Shown piece by piece: positions 35,226-46,479 of a stretch of 64,000 nucleotides of DNA (position 1 is the first letter of the stretch; each line of letters begins with the position of its first letter). Origin of the DNA: Chlorocebus sabaeus (taxonomy: Eukaryota; Chordata; Mammalia; Primates; Cercopithecidae); NCBI RefSeq assembly GCF_047675955.1, contig NC_132911.1, positions 69,597,133 through 69,661,132 on the forward strand, in the 5' to 3' direction. The translations under genes and the position numbers were made by a program. A model generated the notes under the pieces. That model had not been told where the DNA came from and made no database searches. It worked only from the letters and a program-made list of their open reading frames with translations.

Positions 35226-35957
35226 GCAGGAACCCCCCTGCCCTCTATGAGTAGTTTCACTTTCTGCAGTTTCAGTTATCCATAATCAACTAAGGTTCCA
35301 AAATATTAGATGAAAAAGTTCAGAAATAAATGATTCATAAGTTTTAAGTTTCATGTCATTCTGAACAATATGATGAAATCTCACCCCATCCTGATCTGTC
35401 CACCTGGGTCGTGAATCCTCCCTCTGTCCAATGTCTCCACGCTGTAGACACTCTCTGCCCCGAGTCACTTAAGAGCTGGCTTGGCTATCACATCTACTGT
35501 CAAGGTATCTCAGTGCTTGTGTTCAAGAAATCCTTATTTTACTTAATATGGGCCCAAAACACAAGAATAGTGATGCTGGCAATTCAGATAGGCCAAAGAG
35601 AAGCTGCAAGGTGCTTCCTTTAAGTGAAAAGGTGAAAGCTCTCAACTGAAAGGAAAGAAAAAAAAAATCACATGCTGAGGCTGCTGAGATCTATGGTAAG
35701 AACAAATCTTCTGTCTGTGAAATTGTGAAAAGGGAAAAAGAAGTTTGTGCTAGTTTTGCTGTCACACTTCAAACTGCAAAAGCTACAGCCACAGTGGGTG
35801 ATAAGTGTTTAGTTAAGATGAAAAAGGCATTATGTTTGTGGGTGGAAGACATGAACAGAACATGTTCCAATTGAGAGCAATCAGGTTCGGTGCTATCCAC
35901 AGTTTCAGGCCTCCACTGAGGATCTTGGAACATATTCAGACAAGTGGGGACTTCTGA
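35226..35957 (+). mobile_element. Tigger-type (pogo/TcMar) transposon, internally deleted
   Basis: Left end CAGGAACCCCCCTGCCC, right end AAGTGGGGACTTCTG, both degenerate. From ATG at 35548 a short transposase-like N-terminus is readable: MGPKHKNSDAGN, then a PKRSCKVLPLSEKVKAL stretch like the CENP-B/pogo helix-turn-helix region, before a stop at about 35647. Frameshifts and stops follow, and the catalytic domain is absent. Subfamily unresolved. At 732 bp it is far shorter than an autonomous Tigger (about 2.4 kb). Not functional. Confidence 0.8.
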
Positions 35958-36635
35958 ATTCTGGGGTCTTCTGTATTCCCAGGACTTATCACAATTCTGT
36001 GTATATATTCCATTTTCAATGAATATTTGTTACATTACTAAATACTCATTTTTTTGTTTTTAAAATAATAATTTTTCAAGGTCTTTTCTATTACATTTTA
36101 TACTACCTTTCTAAATTTCATTTCACTGCCAGTGCCTTCTCCCTTTATAGAAGTTATGGCCTTTCTGTAGCAAATGGAAAATACATACCCCTGTCTGACC
36201 TTCAGTATTTTAGAAAACTGTGTTGTTTTGTCAATATCACAAGTACTGCCCACAATACAATATTTTGTCCAATTGTCTCCCAGTTTTATTATCTCCCAAC
36301 TCTTTTCACCATAATAACTCATGTCCCTGAGCTTCTGGTACCTTATGCAGCCAGCCCTGTAGAGGTTCCAAGAGCATGTGAGTCCTTCCAACCTCTTGAC
36401 CCAGTTCCACAACTTAAATTTAACCTGTTTCCTCGCCCACCATCCACCTGCACATTCAAAGAAAACAAGAACATAAATAACATAAATGCCATATAGCAAA
36501 AAGAAGGAAGAACTCCCACCTTTAATTGTCCCCTAATCACAAAAGACACTGTCAGAATTCTCTGAGCCCAAAGGGAATGCCAAATGCATCAGATGAGTGA
36601 GGGCTTCAGGAGGATATGGGAGCTGGAAAAGAGAA
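35958..36635. other. Unassigned DNA
   Basis: 35990-36040 ends like an L2/MIR (CAATGAATATTTGTTACA). The rest is unassigned. It holds the longest frame I cannot explain by a repeat, 133 codons on the minus strand at 36098-36499; it has no domain, no start context and no codon signal, so I do not call it a gene. Confidence 0.35.
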
Positions 36636-36639
36636 GCAA

Positions 36640-36807
36640 TCATGAGTCATTTAGTAGCTGTGACCCTGGGCAAGTCACTGCCTCTCACTGTCTCAAGTTT
36701 CTCATCTTAAAATGGACATAATACTAGTACCCAACTGATAGGGTTGTTATGAAAATATAAAGAGGTTTGTATTTTAAAATACTTAGAACCAGGCACTTTG
36801 TAAGTTA
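36640..36807 (+). mobile_element. MIR SINE
   Basis: TTTAGTAGCTGTGACCCTGG, GCAAGTCACTGCCTCTCACT, CTCATCTTAAAATGGACATA, ATAGGGTTGTTATGAAAATA, ACTTAGAACCAGGCACTTTG. Confidence 0.9.
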
Positions 36808-36878
36808 GATATATATATGTGTGTGTACATATATACACACATATATACTTTATATATACACACATATATATATAAAGG
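36808..36878. repeat. TA/CA/TG mixed microsatellite, self-complementary
   Basis: Alternating TATATATGTGTGTG, TACATATATACACACATATA and TATATATACACACATATATA. Several parts are mutual reverse complements, so it can fold on itself. Confidence 0.95.
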
Positions 36879-36996
36879 TACCAAATTAATGAGAAAGAGA
36901 TATTTTTAAAAGTCCTTTGCAGTTGCCCTGTAAGACACTGTATTCACAACTGCCCACAAACAATTACCACAGAATACAATCATCAGACCCAATCAC

Positions 36997-37757
36997 TGCA
37001 ATATTCTGAATGTTTATGTCCTCCCAAAATTCCTATATTGAAATCCTCACCCTCAAGATGATGGTATTAGGAGGTGGGGCCTTGGGGAGGTGATTAGGTC
37101 ATGGGAGTGGAGCCCTCATGAATGGAATGAGCACTCTTAAAAAAGAGGCCTGAGAAAGACCCTTCACCCTTTCCATCATGTAAGGTGAGGGTAATAAGAA
37201 GGTTGTTTATAAGGAATGGTCTTTTGCCAGACACCAGGCCTGTGTGCATCTTGATTTTGGACTTCTTAGCCTCTAGAGCTGTGAGAAATCAATACCTGTT
37301 GTTCATAAGCCATGCAGTCTATAGTACTTTGTTACAGCATCATGATATGGTTTGAAAGTGTCCCCCAAAAGTTCACATATTGGAAACTTGGTCTCCAAAA
37401 CAGCAGTGTTGAGAGGTGGGACCTTTGGCAAGTGATTGGGTCATAAAGGCTTGTTCGTGGATTGATAAGTTATCGAGGGGATGGATTAGTTATCACAAGA
37501 CTACGTCTGTCATAAAAGCCACTATGGACATCTCTTGTGAGCCACCTCACCACGTGTCACCTTGTGCCATTAGGGACTCTGCAGAGTCCCCATTCTCAAG
37601 GACACACTCAGCAGATGTAGCCCCTCAAATTTGTACTTCCCAGCCTCCAGAACTATAAGACATACATTTTTTCTTTATAAATTACCCAGTCTCAGGTATA
37701 ATTGCTATTCAATTACAGCAACAGAAAATGGACTAAGACAGAGCCCAAACAAAGACA
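36997..37757 (+). mobile_element. Older MaLR LTR (MLT1A/MSTD class) interrupted by a second LTR
   Basis: Begins TGCAATATTCTGAATG, then ATTAGGAGGTGGGGCCTTGG, GGTGATTAGGTCATGGGAGT, and runs to TTGTTACAGCA at about 37340. Its last bases, CCCAAACAAAGACA, reappear at 37744-37757 after the nested LTR. ATCAC before (36992-36996) and GTCAC after (37758-37762) form the target duplication of the outer LTR. Confidence 0.88.
37343..37740 (+). mobile_element. MST-type LTR nested in the older LTR
   Basis: TGATATGGTTTGAAAGTGTC start, GAGAGGTGGGACCTTTGG, ATTACCCAGTCTCAGGTATA, and end GGACTAAGACA, sense. Sits inside the 3' tip of the outer LTR. Confidence 0.9.
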
Positions 37758-37762
37758 GTCAC

Positions 37763-38224
37763 TCTGTGGCTACAAGGGGGAAAGGGTGGAGACAAAGCTT
37801 GTTCAAGGCCCTATTTGAAATGAGATGGAGACAAGGATGCTAAAAATCCCCTACATTCAGCTAACATGCGTAACTTCTGCTTCTTTACCAGTGACGGTTC
37901 TACTCCTACTCAAATCCTCCTGCCTCTTGGAAAAAAAATTACCAAGATATTCGGTCATCAAATTGACCCTGCTTCTTGAGAGCATTCCATCCAAAACCAA
38001 CCTCAGTTTCTTTAAATACTCCTTAGAATCACCCAGCACAAGCCCAGATCCTACAATCCACCCCTCCCAAGTCCCTCTTAGCAAGTCAATTTAAGGCTTT
38101 CCCACTTGCACTCTCCCTGCTGCCACAAGCTAAGGAAACTTGACTTTGTTCTGATTCTAGGTGTGTTCTTGGTGTTCTTTGCCTGATGGGCCATAAAATA
38201 ATACCTCTAACAACAAAAAAACAA
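37763..38224. other. Unique DNA, no feature seen
   Basis: No repeat recognised; opposite-strand frames at 37825-38094 and 37857-38084 overlap and are not supported. Confidence 0.4.
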
Positions 38225-38420
38225 CAGCTATTACTTCTTGAGTGTTTACTCTGTGCCAGAGACTTTCTAAAGTCTATACATATATTAACTTCTAATCCCT
38301 ACAGCAATCTATATCCTGGACATAGAGAAGTAACTTCTGTAGCAAGTAGAGAAGCAAGAATTCAGACCCAGGTCTGTCTGACACAGAACTGGTGCTCTTA
38401 GGCAATGCATTCTGCTGCCT
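38225..38420 (-). mobile_element. MIR SINE, antisense
   Basis: TTGAGTGTTTACTCTGTGCC, AATTCAGACCCAGGTCTGTC, TGACACAGAACTGGTGCTCT. Some central sequence is lost. Confidence 0.85.
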
Positions 38421-38699
38421 CTTGAATAGAGGGCAGTTGCCCAGGGCCGGTTTAATATCTTCTGTATCCTACATTGAAATTGAGTACAGCTTGCCCCAAT
38501 TCTGCTTGATTATTTCCCAGCTCATGTTTATGTTCAAAGGGATGGGAAAGATAAAAAGAGAATAAGTCATCTCACCACATGGAATATACTTTTCATTTTG
38601 CACTCATATAAACTTGAAAGGGGGGCTATTGGTTTTAAATTTGAAGCTGAGAACAACTTCTCAGCTGAGGGAGCAGAACAACCCAGAGAGGACAGTGAA

Positions 38700-38895
38700 A
38701 TCCAGGAGAGCTGATTTAGTCCTGGCTGCAACCCTTCTAACAATGTGAACTTTAGGCAAGCCCTTTAACCTCTCTGAAGCTTGTTCTTCTATTCTGTAAA
38801 ATAGATACAATAACGCCTGCCTCAATGTGAGGCAGTGAAGTGCTTGATACTTAAAACCAGTGGGCATATGAAAGCTATTATGGCTACCATCATGA
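38700..38895 (+). mobile_element. MIR SINE
   Basis: TTTAGTCCTGGCTGCAACCC, TTTAACCTCTCTGAAGCTTG, TCTATTCTGTAAAATAGATA, GAAGTGCTTGATACTTAAAA. Confidence 0.8.
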
Positions 38896-41149
38896 AACGT
38901 AGTGATTCTCAGTACCCCACAAAGATGGTTTGCAGTGGCTGACACCGCTTGATAAATCATAAAAGGCCCAGATGTGTCCTTCTAATGTTCACTAAGGGTC
39001 ATAGAGGCTGTCAGAGCCAGGGATGAGGACAGGGAAGGGAAGGCAAGAAGAAAGGAACTGTTTAAAAAGAGGAAAGAGTCTTGTTTGAGATCCTGTGCCT
39101 ACTCATCCTACAGGCCAACACCACAGAGAAACGAAATAACAATATTCTGGGAACAGGACATTCTAATTTTTGGATACCATTCTTATTCAAACCAGGAGAG
39201 ACTTTGGTTCATACCCCCACTGGACAACAACAAATTTTCCTCTTCATGATAATCCTGGAGACTTCACAGACAGGCTTCAGAAAGAGAAAGAAAAAAAATA
39301 TATCTACATGCATGAGTGTGTGTACACATCTATACATCAGAAAAGAAAGCTACAATGACTACCAGCAAATGAACAACTCCCTGTATTTACTACAAACCTC
39401 TCTTTAACAAACTGCAGCCTATTCATTAAATGGGAGGGAAAAAATATGAGGACAGGAAATGGAAAGGGGCAGAAAAGTGAGGAGGAGACGAGTGGGTAAA
39501 AGAAACCACTTTGCTTCTAACGTAGTGCAGTAAGATATAAATACAATCAAAGGGGTTAATCTAATCCCTTTGTGAAGCACTGAGTCAGAGAACAAGACAA
39601 AAACAAACCCGTGATCTGGAACTTCTCGAGCCCCCACTCGGGGGGATTAATGAGGAGTACACGGCTGTGAAATTACGTGTTCTCTGAGTCAGGAAAATGG
39701 TCCTACTGGTGCATGACCTTGAAATGAGGGGACGCAAACTTCACCTGATCCACAATTATGAAGCCCAAAAAGGAGGGGCTCGGGGAAAAGGGAGGATGTG
39801 GAAAAGAGGCTGTCCAAATGTTCGGGATATGAAAATCCACAAATCTCAACCAACCCTTGGCTTGCAGGGGGATCTAAACACAACATAAAATATTCAGAGG
39901 ACTTTAAAAGGACACTGGCATTTGTGAGAAAGCATTAGGAGGCAATCCTGTCCTCTTTATTTACATGAAGTAGATATTTTGTGGCTGTTGTTATGGACTT
40001 AGTGATGTTAGTCTCTGTTCAATTTTCCCTTTGCTATGAAAAATTGTTGCGAGATGATTTCTAGTCTTAGCTGCTTTACATGACAGTATTATCAAGGATT
40101 CATCAAGAGGCCATCTGTCGAATTTATGAAAAAAATATGCAAAAACAAAACAGATGAAAAGGAAAGAGCAAGACAGACTGGTCCAGGGGAAGATAGATGT
40201 GGCAGCATGTGCCTCCGTGTGAAAATTACAACATTTAAATACTGCGGAATAAATTACTGTGCCAAAAAATTAGTGATGCTCTCCCACTTCAGACGCTACC
40301 CTTACCATAAGAACATAATGAAACAGATCACATATCAAATCACCCTTTCCTCAGACCATTATTATATTCTAATGAAAAATTAGGAGAGGAGAGACACATA
40401 AACCTCAAATGGGAGGGATGAAAATGAGCCAGATTTGCTCTAGTATTGAGCCATGAGAAGCTTCTCCAAAATGCACAGTCCATATGGAAATAAGAGCTTT
40501 CCTCCACTATTTATTAGAAAGTCAATAAAATAAATTACAGATTGTGTGAAAAACTGAAATAATATATATTAAGATGACAACGAGGCTGGCCAAGCTTACA
40601 CCCAAATTAGATGGGCTGTAAAAACAATGTATTTCAGAAAGGAAATAGGAAGGAGGCAGAGAAACGCATCTGGATACAAATGGCCAGTGCTGCAGGTGGC
40701 GCCCCCTGAAGGCAAGACGCAGAACCACAAGTACATACTGTTCACTCTTTCCTGAGGAAGAAGGACCCAGGAGCAACTTGGTCAGATCCGCGCCCCGCTG
40801 GCACTGACTCCTGACTGACCAGAAATGGGGTAGCTCCCTTTAGGCTCTATTTCCAGCCCACAACCGTCAGAGCAGCTTCCTCCACCCCTAGGGGGCGGTC
40901 GTCCTCATTTCCTTCCATTTCATCCTTCCATCCTAGAGTTTAATCTGTAGGAAAACTTCTATTCCCTTCCCTTAGGAAGATATTTAATAGTATTGGTAAT
41001 AATATATTATTATTAATTTCACACTATCAGTAAGATAATAATTGACACCCACTCCTAGATTTCAAAGAAGAGCAAAGTCCTATCTCATCATGAGCCAATG
41101 AGGGTAATAAACCTACAATGGAAAAGTACGAAAAAGAATAGCATGCTGT
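38896..41149. other. 2.2-kb repeat-poor stretch
   Basis: No interspersed repeat confidently recognised. 39880-40460 has no repeat and little simple sequence; 40680-40890 is the most GC-rich part (GGTGGCGCCCCCTGAAGG, GGGGGCGGTCG). CGCCCCCTGAAGG resembles the CTCF core; this is only a one-sequence motif match. Confidence 0.4.
40684..40712. promoter_or_regulatory. Possible CTCF-like core motif
   Basis: GGTGGCGCCCCCTGAAGGCA lies close to the published CTCF core (CCACNAGGGGGCGC) read on the opposite strand: the GGCGCCCCCTG part matches well, the neighbouring bases less so. No occupancy evidence is available. Confidence 0.35.
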
Positions 41150-41375
41150 AACAGTAGCCTAAGTGCATTAACCAATCTAACCTCACACAAGCCCTGTGAG
41201 AGAATTACTATTTATCAATGGTCCCCATTGTACAGATAGGAAAATGGAATCACTGACAGGTGTAAGTACCCCATACAAGGTCACATAGCCAATAAGTAAT
41301 GGTGCGGGGATTGGAACCCAGACGGTTGGGTTCAGAGCACAGGCTGTAATCTACCAAGAACTGCAACACCTCCCA
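41150..41375 (-). mobile_element. MIR SINE, antisense
   Basis: ATTGTACAGATAGGAAAATG, TACAAGGTCACATAGCCAAT, GGGATTGGAACCCAGACGGT, CAGAGCACAGGCTG. Good length and order. Confidence 0.9.
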
Positions 41376-41511
41376 CTAGAAAAGCATCCCTGTGGTACCT
41401 CATTGTGCTTGCAAGGTTACAAATTGTTCAATCAACAGATATAAGAATAAAAACTGTCTCTATGAAATAAGGTTGGGCTATATCATCTCTCAGACAATTA
41501 GAAACCATATG

Positions 41512-41620
41512 TAAATAGGTATCCTTCACTCATCAGAAAGAGAGCAAACCATAATCCTAAGAAGCCCTGGCTCTCTCTCCTAGTTTGCTCTCTTTCTGTT
41601 GAGTGAAGGATATCTATTTA
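41512..41620. repeat. Near-perfect 38-bp inverted repeat, 33-nt loop
   Basis: Left arm 41512-41549 and right arm 41583-41620 are reverse complements with only two mismatches (at 41519 and 41533). The core TATCCTTCACTCA / TGAGTGAAGGATA is followed by an AGAAAGAGAGCAAAC arm base. The loop is 41550-41582. No flanking TA or other target duplication of a known MITE is visible. It could be a fossil palindromic element, a template-switch product, or a hairpin RNA if transcribed. Confidence 0.95.
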
Positions 41621-43189
41621 AAGGTGTTTTCTTCCCTCTATTATGGGACTAAAGAAAATGAGGTAATAATAATAAAGAATACTATGTCAACAAAGGGTTA
41701 AAGGTAAGGCGTGATACCCAAAGGTCTGGTTTAAGGAAACTTCTTGGAACTAAATTAGGTCCTCCCAAGACGCTCTTCATTTTGCTTTTTTCTTGAAATG
41801 TTTTAGACCTAGGATATATTCAGAGTTTGTAGAAATTTTATCAACACAACCAAAAGATCTCTAATCTACATTGAACAACTGATCAAAGACTTCGTATCTG
41901 AACTAAATATTGTGTGTATTTGCTATAGCAAATAATTACAATAGAACAAATAACACTATTTTGGAAATGAAAAATAATTTCAGCGTTTGAAATATGCAAA
42001 TAGCATACATAACCTCCATAAGAATATATTATTTGTGCTGGTCCTTGTAAGAAATTTAAGTAGAAATTTTCTTCTATTTTCAACATAAAGAGAAAGTTAA
42101 CCAACTTCAATTAAGTACCCTTTTTTTCCTAACTTTCACTTTTGATGGAATTATTATTTATTATCTGTAAATTAACACTGGAGTTCAAGAAGCTTGCTGG
42201 TCTCAACTTACCTGCTACTGATGGCAATGAGAGATTAACCACTTCTCATTCGGAAATTCACCAGTCAGATAATAGAAACATCTCAGCCATAGCAAGATGG
42301 GGTGTCAGTTGTCCCTTCCTCTCTCCTTTTATTCTGCCTTTCATGTAAGCATAGCAGACATTAATGACACTTCCTGAACATATAAAAATAAATTTTAAAT
42401 AATTTTAAATTTTTTTTTTAATTATAAATATAGTGGGATTATACTCATTGGTCATCTAATATAAGCCCAGCCCTTAATCTTAAATTAATTTCTATCCAAA
42501 ATGACCTCAAAACTTGGGACAAGGTTATAGATTGGCCCTTTCACACATGCTGCTAACAAGTTATTTGGCTTGATAAATCAAAATATCAACACTAATATAA
42601 GTAACTTAGACTGAGCCAGAGCTTTCCAGTATGTGAATTAACTAAGACACAGCAAAACTATTTCCAGCTATCTCGGTGGCTTCCCTCAGACAAATTTAAA
42701 AATGGATAGGCACACAAAATACTTTATTTATCTGCCATGTTTATCCAAACATGTTCCTTCTCAATTCTCCTGTTCCTCGTCTGTCCCCAGACTAGGAGCC
42801 ACCTTGATGGCCAGACACAGACCATGCATACATCTCCTCATAAATAGGACTCTGGCTACCCCAGATCCCAGTACCTGGTATGACTCTCCACCCAGAAATT
42901 ATTTGGTAACTGAAATTTTTATTGATTTGAATAGGTGCATAAGAACGAGTTTGCTCATTGAATTCCAGCCTGAGATAACTTGCCTGTCCTTGACCCAGAG
43001 ACCTCTCAAAGACCTTGAAGAGGTATCTAGTACGTAGGAATACATGCTGCTAGCGTTAGATATACATCACGCTGCACAGCTATCTCTAAAATACTAGCTC
43101 TTCTTGCTCTTCTATTATTTCAACTGTGCTTTACTTCTGCCTCTACTTACTCTTTCATTTCAGTCATTAAATCAGAAGTTTATATTTGA
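41621..43189. other. Unique AT-rich DNA, no feature seen
   Basis: No repeat confidently recognised. 42388-42420 is a TTTTAAAT-rich patch. The 111-codon frame at 42702-43037 has no supporting features. Confidence 0.4.
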
Positions 43190-43470
43190 TAGGCCTTCAT
43201 TCAGATGTATATTTGGAGCAGTTAATAATGATGTTTTCCTCTTCTGGAATGCCCTTATATTTTTCATCCATCAACCCATCTTCCTGGTCTCTTTCTAAAT
43301 TAAGCTCCTCCGGGATGCATTCATTGGTCACCTTAATCCACAATGCTTGCTACACTCTATTGTCAGGTATTATTTTTTTCTCACAAAAACAATCCAAAGA
43401 GCTATTTAAGTATCCTTTATACACAGGGCCATATCCAGGTAAGTGTTCAATATGTCTGTTGAATTTAAGC
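43190..43470 (+). mobile_element. Probable LINE-2 fragment
   Basis: L2-like order: CTTCTGGAATGCCCTTATAT, CTCCTCCGGGATGCATTCAT, AAGTGTTCAATATGTCTGTT, GAATTT. Low identity. Confidence 0.5.
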
Positions 43471-44099
43471 AAATTGATTCATTGTTTGTTACTGATCTAT
43501 TTAAATAAAATTCATTTATAACATTTATAATTTAGTTAATTTATAACATTTTTCCTATGTGAATAAAAAAGTAAGTCACGCAGCTATCCTTAAACTTATA
43601 ACAGGGAAAAAATATACAACATAATAGGCATTTCTAACTTAATATGTACTACTGAGAACTCTTAATTTTTATACCCAGGAACTATTCCACTCTCAGCATG
43701 CATTATCTGTAAAAATGTCACCATCATCAACTTAGCCAGTTTCTTAAGCCAAATATCTTGTATCATCCGTGCCTCCCTCTCTCATTGCTAACTCATTCTT
43801 GGCATTTACGAATGCCCTTGTTATGTGACACCATCTATAAAATGAGAAGAATGATATTTACTAGCTTCTATTATGGTGAAGGCTGTGATGTCTCTTCTGC
43901 ACAAACAGCTTTTCACCAGAAAAGTTTACAAAATAAAAAATAGATTATTATTGTAACAGTGAGGACTGCACAGAAACTAAAGATAACCTTCCAAAATGCT
44001 TAAAGGTACTATACTTCCTTTGGGGTATTTTATGAAACATACTAACCTTAAATTTTGAAGAATCAAAGAGATCTCCTCTAAGAATATCCTGTAGACGTA
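43471..44099. other. Unique AT-rich DNA, no feature seen
   Basis: Nothing recognisable. A short near-duplicate 'CATTTATAA' / 'TTTATAACATTT' patch lies at 43510-43550. Confidence 0.35.
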
Positions 44100-44340
44100 G
44101 TTGTAATAAACTCTTACATTTGTACGGTACTAAGCATTTGTCAGTCCTATCCTTATTAATGGCAACATCTCATGTTTATATAGCAATTCACAATGTGCTC
44201 ATCAAGTGCTTCCCCCTTACCATGGCACCATGACACCGATTTCACTGTTTTACAGATGGAGGTGCTGGTTAACTTGCCCAGGGCCACTTAGTGTGCCAGT
44301 GCTAAAATTCACCCCACGACCTCAGTTTCTTAATGCCTGG
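44100..44340 (-). mobile_element. MIR/MIR3-type SINE, antisense
   Basis: CATGTTTATATAGCAATTCA, TTTTACAGATGGAGGTGCTG, TTAACTTGCCCAGGGCCACT, TAGTGTGCCAGTGCTAAAAT. Moderately degraded. Confidence 0.7.
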
Positions 44341-44411
44341 GAGGGAGCACACTTTACTAGAACCTTCCCTGGGCAATTCTTCCCCCTGTGAAATCAGCAG
44401 AAGAGTCCAAA

Positions 44412-44545
44412 TATGTGTGTGTATTTGCACGCACACATACATGCATGCACACATGCAATACACATGCATGCCCCTATACACACGTGTGCCCCCACTCACA
44501 GGCACACACTCATGTATACACACACACACACACACACACACACTG
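44412..44545. repeat. Complex CA/TG-rich simple repeat
   Basis: TGTGTGTATTTGCACG, ACATGCATGCACACATGC, and a terminal (CA)n of about 14 units. It causes the spurious His/Thr- and Cys/Val-rich frames at 44302-44688. Confidence 0.95.
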
Positions 44546-46479
44546 AGTTTCTTTATGGTTGTCAAAGAATCAGGCTGTTTCAACAGTTCTGCACCACCCC
44601 CCAAGTTTAGTGATTTGCCTGCTTTGGTATTTGTTGGTAGACTAGGGTATTTCTTGAGAGGCTTGACAGGAATCATCTGAGATCCCATTAATGCATATTA
44701 AATTAGTCACTCAATGCATGACATTGCCCCACAATGGAGTCACTGACACCAATAACCAAGGCCGCTCCTCCCCAGGCCCCTTGGCTTGGCTTGGCTTACA
44801 CAGGAGAGAGAACTCGGGGGAAGTAGGGAGTGAAGACAGAGCTATGAGGCAAATATCCTGAGTGGCAGTCCAGCCTTGGCTTGCACTTGAGTCCATTTTG
44901 TTCATTTTAAAGTGATTGTCCTTTGTAGAACAAATCTCTTCTGATCTGTGCCTGCTCAGCATGTGGAGAGGAGGCTGGGGAGAGTTGGTGTTATCTTAAA
45001 TAACTGTTACACCAAATAAACACACTATGCACACCCCTCAGCATTATAGAAGTGGAAAATAAATCATCACCAAAAAGCTTATTTTACAAACCCACAAATC
45101 ATCAGAAATATAAATGCTTTCCTTTCTATTCTCACGTTTTAATAAAGACTCCCCCCTCTTTTTTTTTCAGACTCACTCAATTACAATATCACTATCAGTT
45201 CACATTACAGGTCAGAGATATGGTGCTTAATGTATGAGGAGCCAGTTCTTCTCTCCTAATAGCCTGTCATTCCGGGGATTTGAATGTCAGAATACAGCCT
45301 GCCGCAGTAATGCTAGTCGGCAGCCCAATGATGAAAACTTTGGACAAATCATGAAGAACACTCCAGATCCACATCATCGGAAGGTTACCGGGGAGAGCCT
45401 TTCATTCCGCTTTGACCCCTTGATCTGACAAGTGACACCTACAAAATGAACAGCTCTCCAACTTAAATTGTTTAACTGTAGCCTGATCAGTTTTATTATC
45501 TTGCTAATCCAGATATCAGCCGTTTCATCAGAATGGAAGATATGCATATCATGAATTATTTTGACACGGGGACCTTTTAATTTTTGCCAGCAATATTTCA
45601 CTGCCCCAATCAGGGCCTGCAGTCACTGATGCCGTTCGCCTCCTGGGACGTCAGCGGACAGCGCACTCCTGACAGCACCAAATCATCCGGGAGCTGTAAC
45701 GAGCCATTGCTGCGATTATTATTATCTCTCATAGTCATGCATTTCATTACAGCACAGGCAGCCAGGGGCTTGGGTTTCAGGGCAGTCTTCTTCAGGAATC
45801 TCTGCCATTTTATGGGTATGCCAAGCTCTGGGGTATAATTTCCCTTTTCTTTCCCCTCAATAGACAAGGCGAGGTGAATTTCTAATAAAAACAAACCCTA
45901 GGTAGGGACTGCAGGAAGAGCGAGTTCAGTACAGGACATTAAGCAGCGGTGAGGCAGCCTGAATGGCCCACTTGAAGTTTATGAAAGCAGTGGTTAATCA
46001 GCAATATGGTTTGCTACAGAGAAAAATAAAGAAGAGTTTATCCTGGAGTCAGGGGAAAACGCTCCTTTCTAAACTGCAAAGTGCTAAGAATGCTTTCTTA
46101 AGAAAAACTCCCTTCTTCCCTTAGATGGGTTTCTTAATTTCCCTCTCCCTTGATAACCATTTTCTTCCTCTGCTTGTCCATTCTAAGAGGATCCATCTCC
46201 ACTCCAAGCCTGAACTGCATTGTCTGCTTTCACCGAATTGTGCTTTGGCATTATGCCATAACTTCACTGAGCAGTCTAAGGAAACTCACTGTTGTATTTA
46301 CTCTAAAGCTGTTATAGATCTTGTCAATCAATACGTTACATAACACATTCTTTGAGAGTACCCATGAGAGAAAGTTTCCCCTAGTCTCATGAACAACTAA
46401 TCCATGTTAACTTTGGGGGCACTGTGAATCATATAATTTATGGTTTCCTTCCTTGCAATGGCTGCTAGAAACCTCAAAA
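44546..46479. other. Repeat-poor island
   Basis: About 1.9 kb without a recognised interspersed repeat. A (CTTGG)n triplet lies near 44780-44797. 45234-45900 is treated separately as a possible regulatory element. Confidence 0.4.
45234..45900. promoter_or_regulatory. Candidate conserved noncoding element
   Basis: About 670 bp with no repeat, retained CpGs (CATTCCGGGG, GGTTACCGGGGAG, CTGGGACGTCAGCGG) and dense words resembling factor sites: a CRE-like GACGTCA at 45647-45653, a CCAAT at 45605-45609, an octamer-like ATATGCATATCATGAATTAT around 45539-45558, and homeodomain TTAAT/CATTA cores. Opposite-strand frames overlap throughout (45234-45428, 45374-45601, 45584-45838, 45610-45894), arguing against coding. 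The call is inference from composition. Confidence 0.4.

Noticed and set aside
36098..36499. 133-codon minus-strand open frame outside any repeat I can name
   Set aside because: No domain, signal peptide, splice context or homolog I recognise; length is plausible by chance in 64 kb of six frames.
44302..44688. Cys/Val- or His/Thr-rich frames
   Set aside because: Generated by the CA/TG simple repeat.
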